From assembly GCA_945952575.1 (NCBI GenBank), contig CAMFIY010000165.1, positions 1-6,319 of the forward strand: a stretch of DNA of 6,319 bases. The letters run 5' to 3'. The translations under genes were made by a program, and so were the position numbers. The notes beneath the pieces were generated by a model that was given only the letters and a program-made list of their open reading frames with translations, did no database searches and was not told the DNA's origin. This document shows positions 6,178 through 6,319 of this stretch, one piece after another. Position 1 is the stretch's first letter, and each line of letters begins with the position of its first letter. This DNA is from an uncultured Leucobacter sp. Its GTDB lineage: Bacteria > Actinomycetota > Actinomycetes > Actinomycetales > Microbacteriaceae.

Positions 6178-6319
6178 CCCCACCCGAGCTCGTGGATGCG
6201 ATCCTCGTCGAGGCCGTAGAAGTGGGCGATCTCGTGGACGAGCGTCGTGCGGATCTCGCGGCGCAGCTCGTCCATGTCGGCGCAGAAATCGGTCAGGTTC
6301 TCGCGATAGAGGATGATCC
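6174..6319 (-). CDS. Zincin_1-type metallopeptidase family protein (partial, C-terminal 47 residues)
   Basis: Only the last 47 residues are in the window; the rest lies beyond base 6319. Family members are short, about 110-150 residues, so perhaps a third is visible. The zinc-binding HEIAH motif is seen at visible residues 28-32, followed by FYGLDEDRIHELGW, which matches the HExxH..G.D...L..LG ending of the small Zincin_1 (PF06262) proteins. The preceding IILYRENL is also family-like. The two histidines would bind zinc and the glutamate would activate water; the third ligand and the substrate are not established. The stop TGA (6174-6176) overlaps the clpS start as ATGA. The family often sits beside clpS in actinobacteria. 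The gene is too short here to judge its start or regulation. Confidence 0.85.
   Translation of the reverse strand, partial: IILYRENLTDFCADMDELRREIRTTLVHEIAHFYGLDEDRIHELGWG

Noticed and set aside
5392..6219. Overlapping plus-strand frames opposite DUF2017 and clpS
   Set aside because: These are shadows of the minus-strand operon. The minus strand has ClpS, DUF2017 and HExxH motifs and coupled starts; the plus-strand translations have no recognisable features.

Overview
The window is high-GC and gene-dense. It looks like chromosomal DNA of an actinobacterium, probably Micrococcales and most like Microbacteriaceae. The reasons are the strong G/C bias at third codon positions, the actinobacterial forms of GatB, DinB and ClpS, the DUF2017 gene (an essentially actinobacterial family) directly after clpS, and start codons with no usable Shine-Dalgarno. 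The genus is not certain from sequence alone.

Layout. (1) 1-1373, plus strand: gatB, missing its N-terminus at the window edge. It encodes a subunit of the tRNA-dependent amidotransferase. (2) 1374-1427: a strong G/C-rich hairpin between two convergent genes, probably a two-way terminator. (3) 1428-2045, minus strand: an XRE-type helix-turn-helix regulator with a C-terminal cupin domain. (4) 2046-2093: a short AT-richer divergent promoter region with an inverted repeat over the regulator's start codon. (5) 2094-3929, plus strand: a two-domain enzyme, an N-terminal class I SAM-dependent methyltransferase fused to a C-terminal thioredoxin-reductase-like FAD/NAD(P) oxidoreductase with a CPFC redox motif. 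(6) 3996-5261, plus strand: dinB, the Y-family DNA polymerase IV. (7) 5318-6319, minus strand, read right to left: the C-terminus of a Zincin_1-type metallopeptidase, then clpS, then a DUF2017 gene. Both junctions are 4-base ATGA overlaps, so this is a tightly coupled operon that converges on dinB.

How the parts relate. gatB, dinB and the metallopeptidase-clpS-DUF2017 operon are housekeeping genes. The accessory part is the divergent pair in the middle: a sensor-like XRE/cupin repressor facing a methyltransferase-oxidoreductase fusion. The layout suggests a small-molecule-responsive unit in which the regulator controls itself and the enzyme. The CPxC oxidoreductase joined to a methyltransferase could modify thiols or dithiols, by oxidation or S-methylation, but the substrate cannot be read from sequence. 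This pair is the best candidate for under-described biology here. No RNA genes, mobile elements, CRISPR arrays or long repeats were seen.
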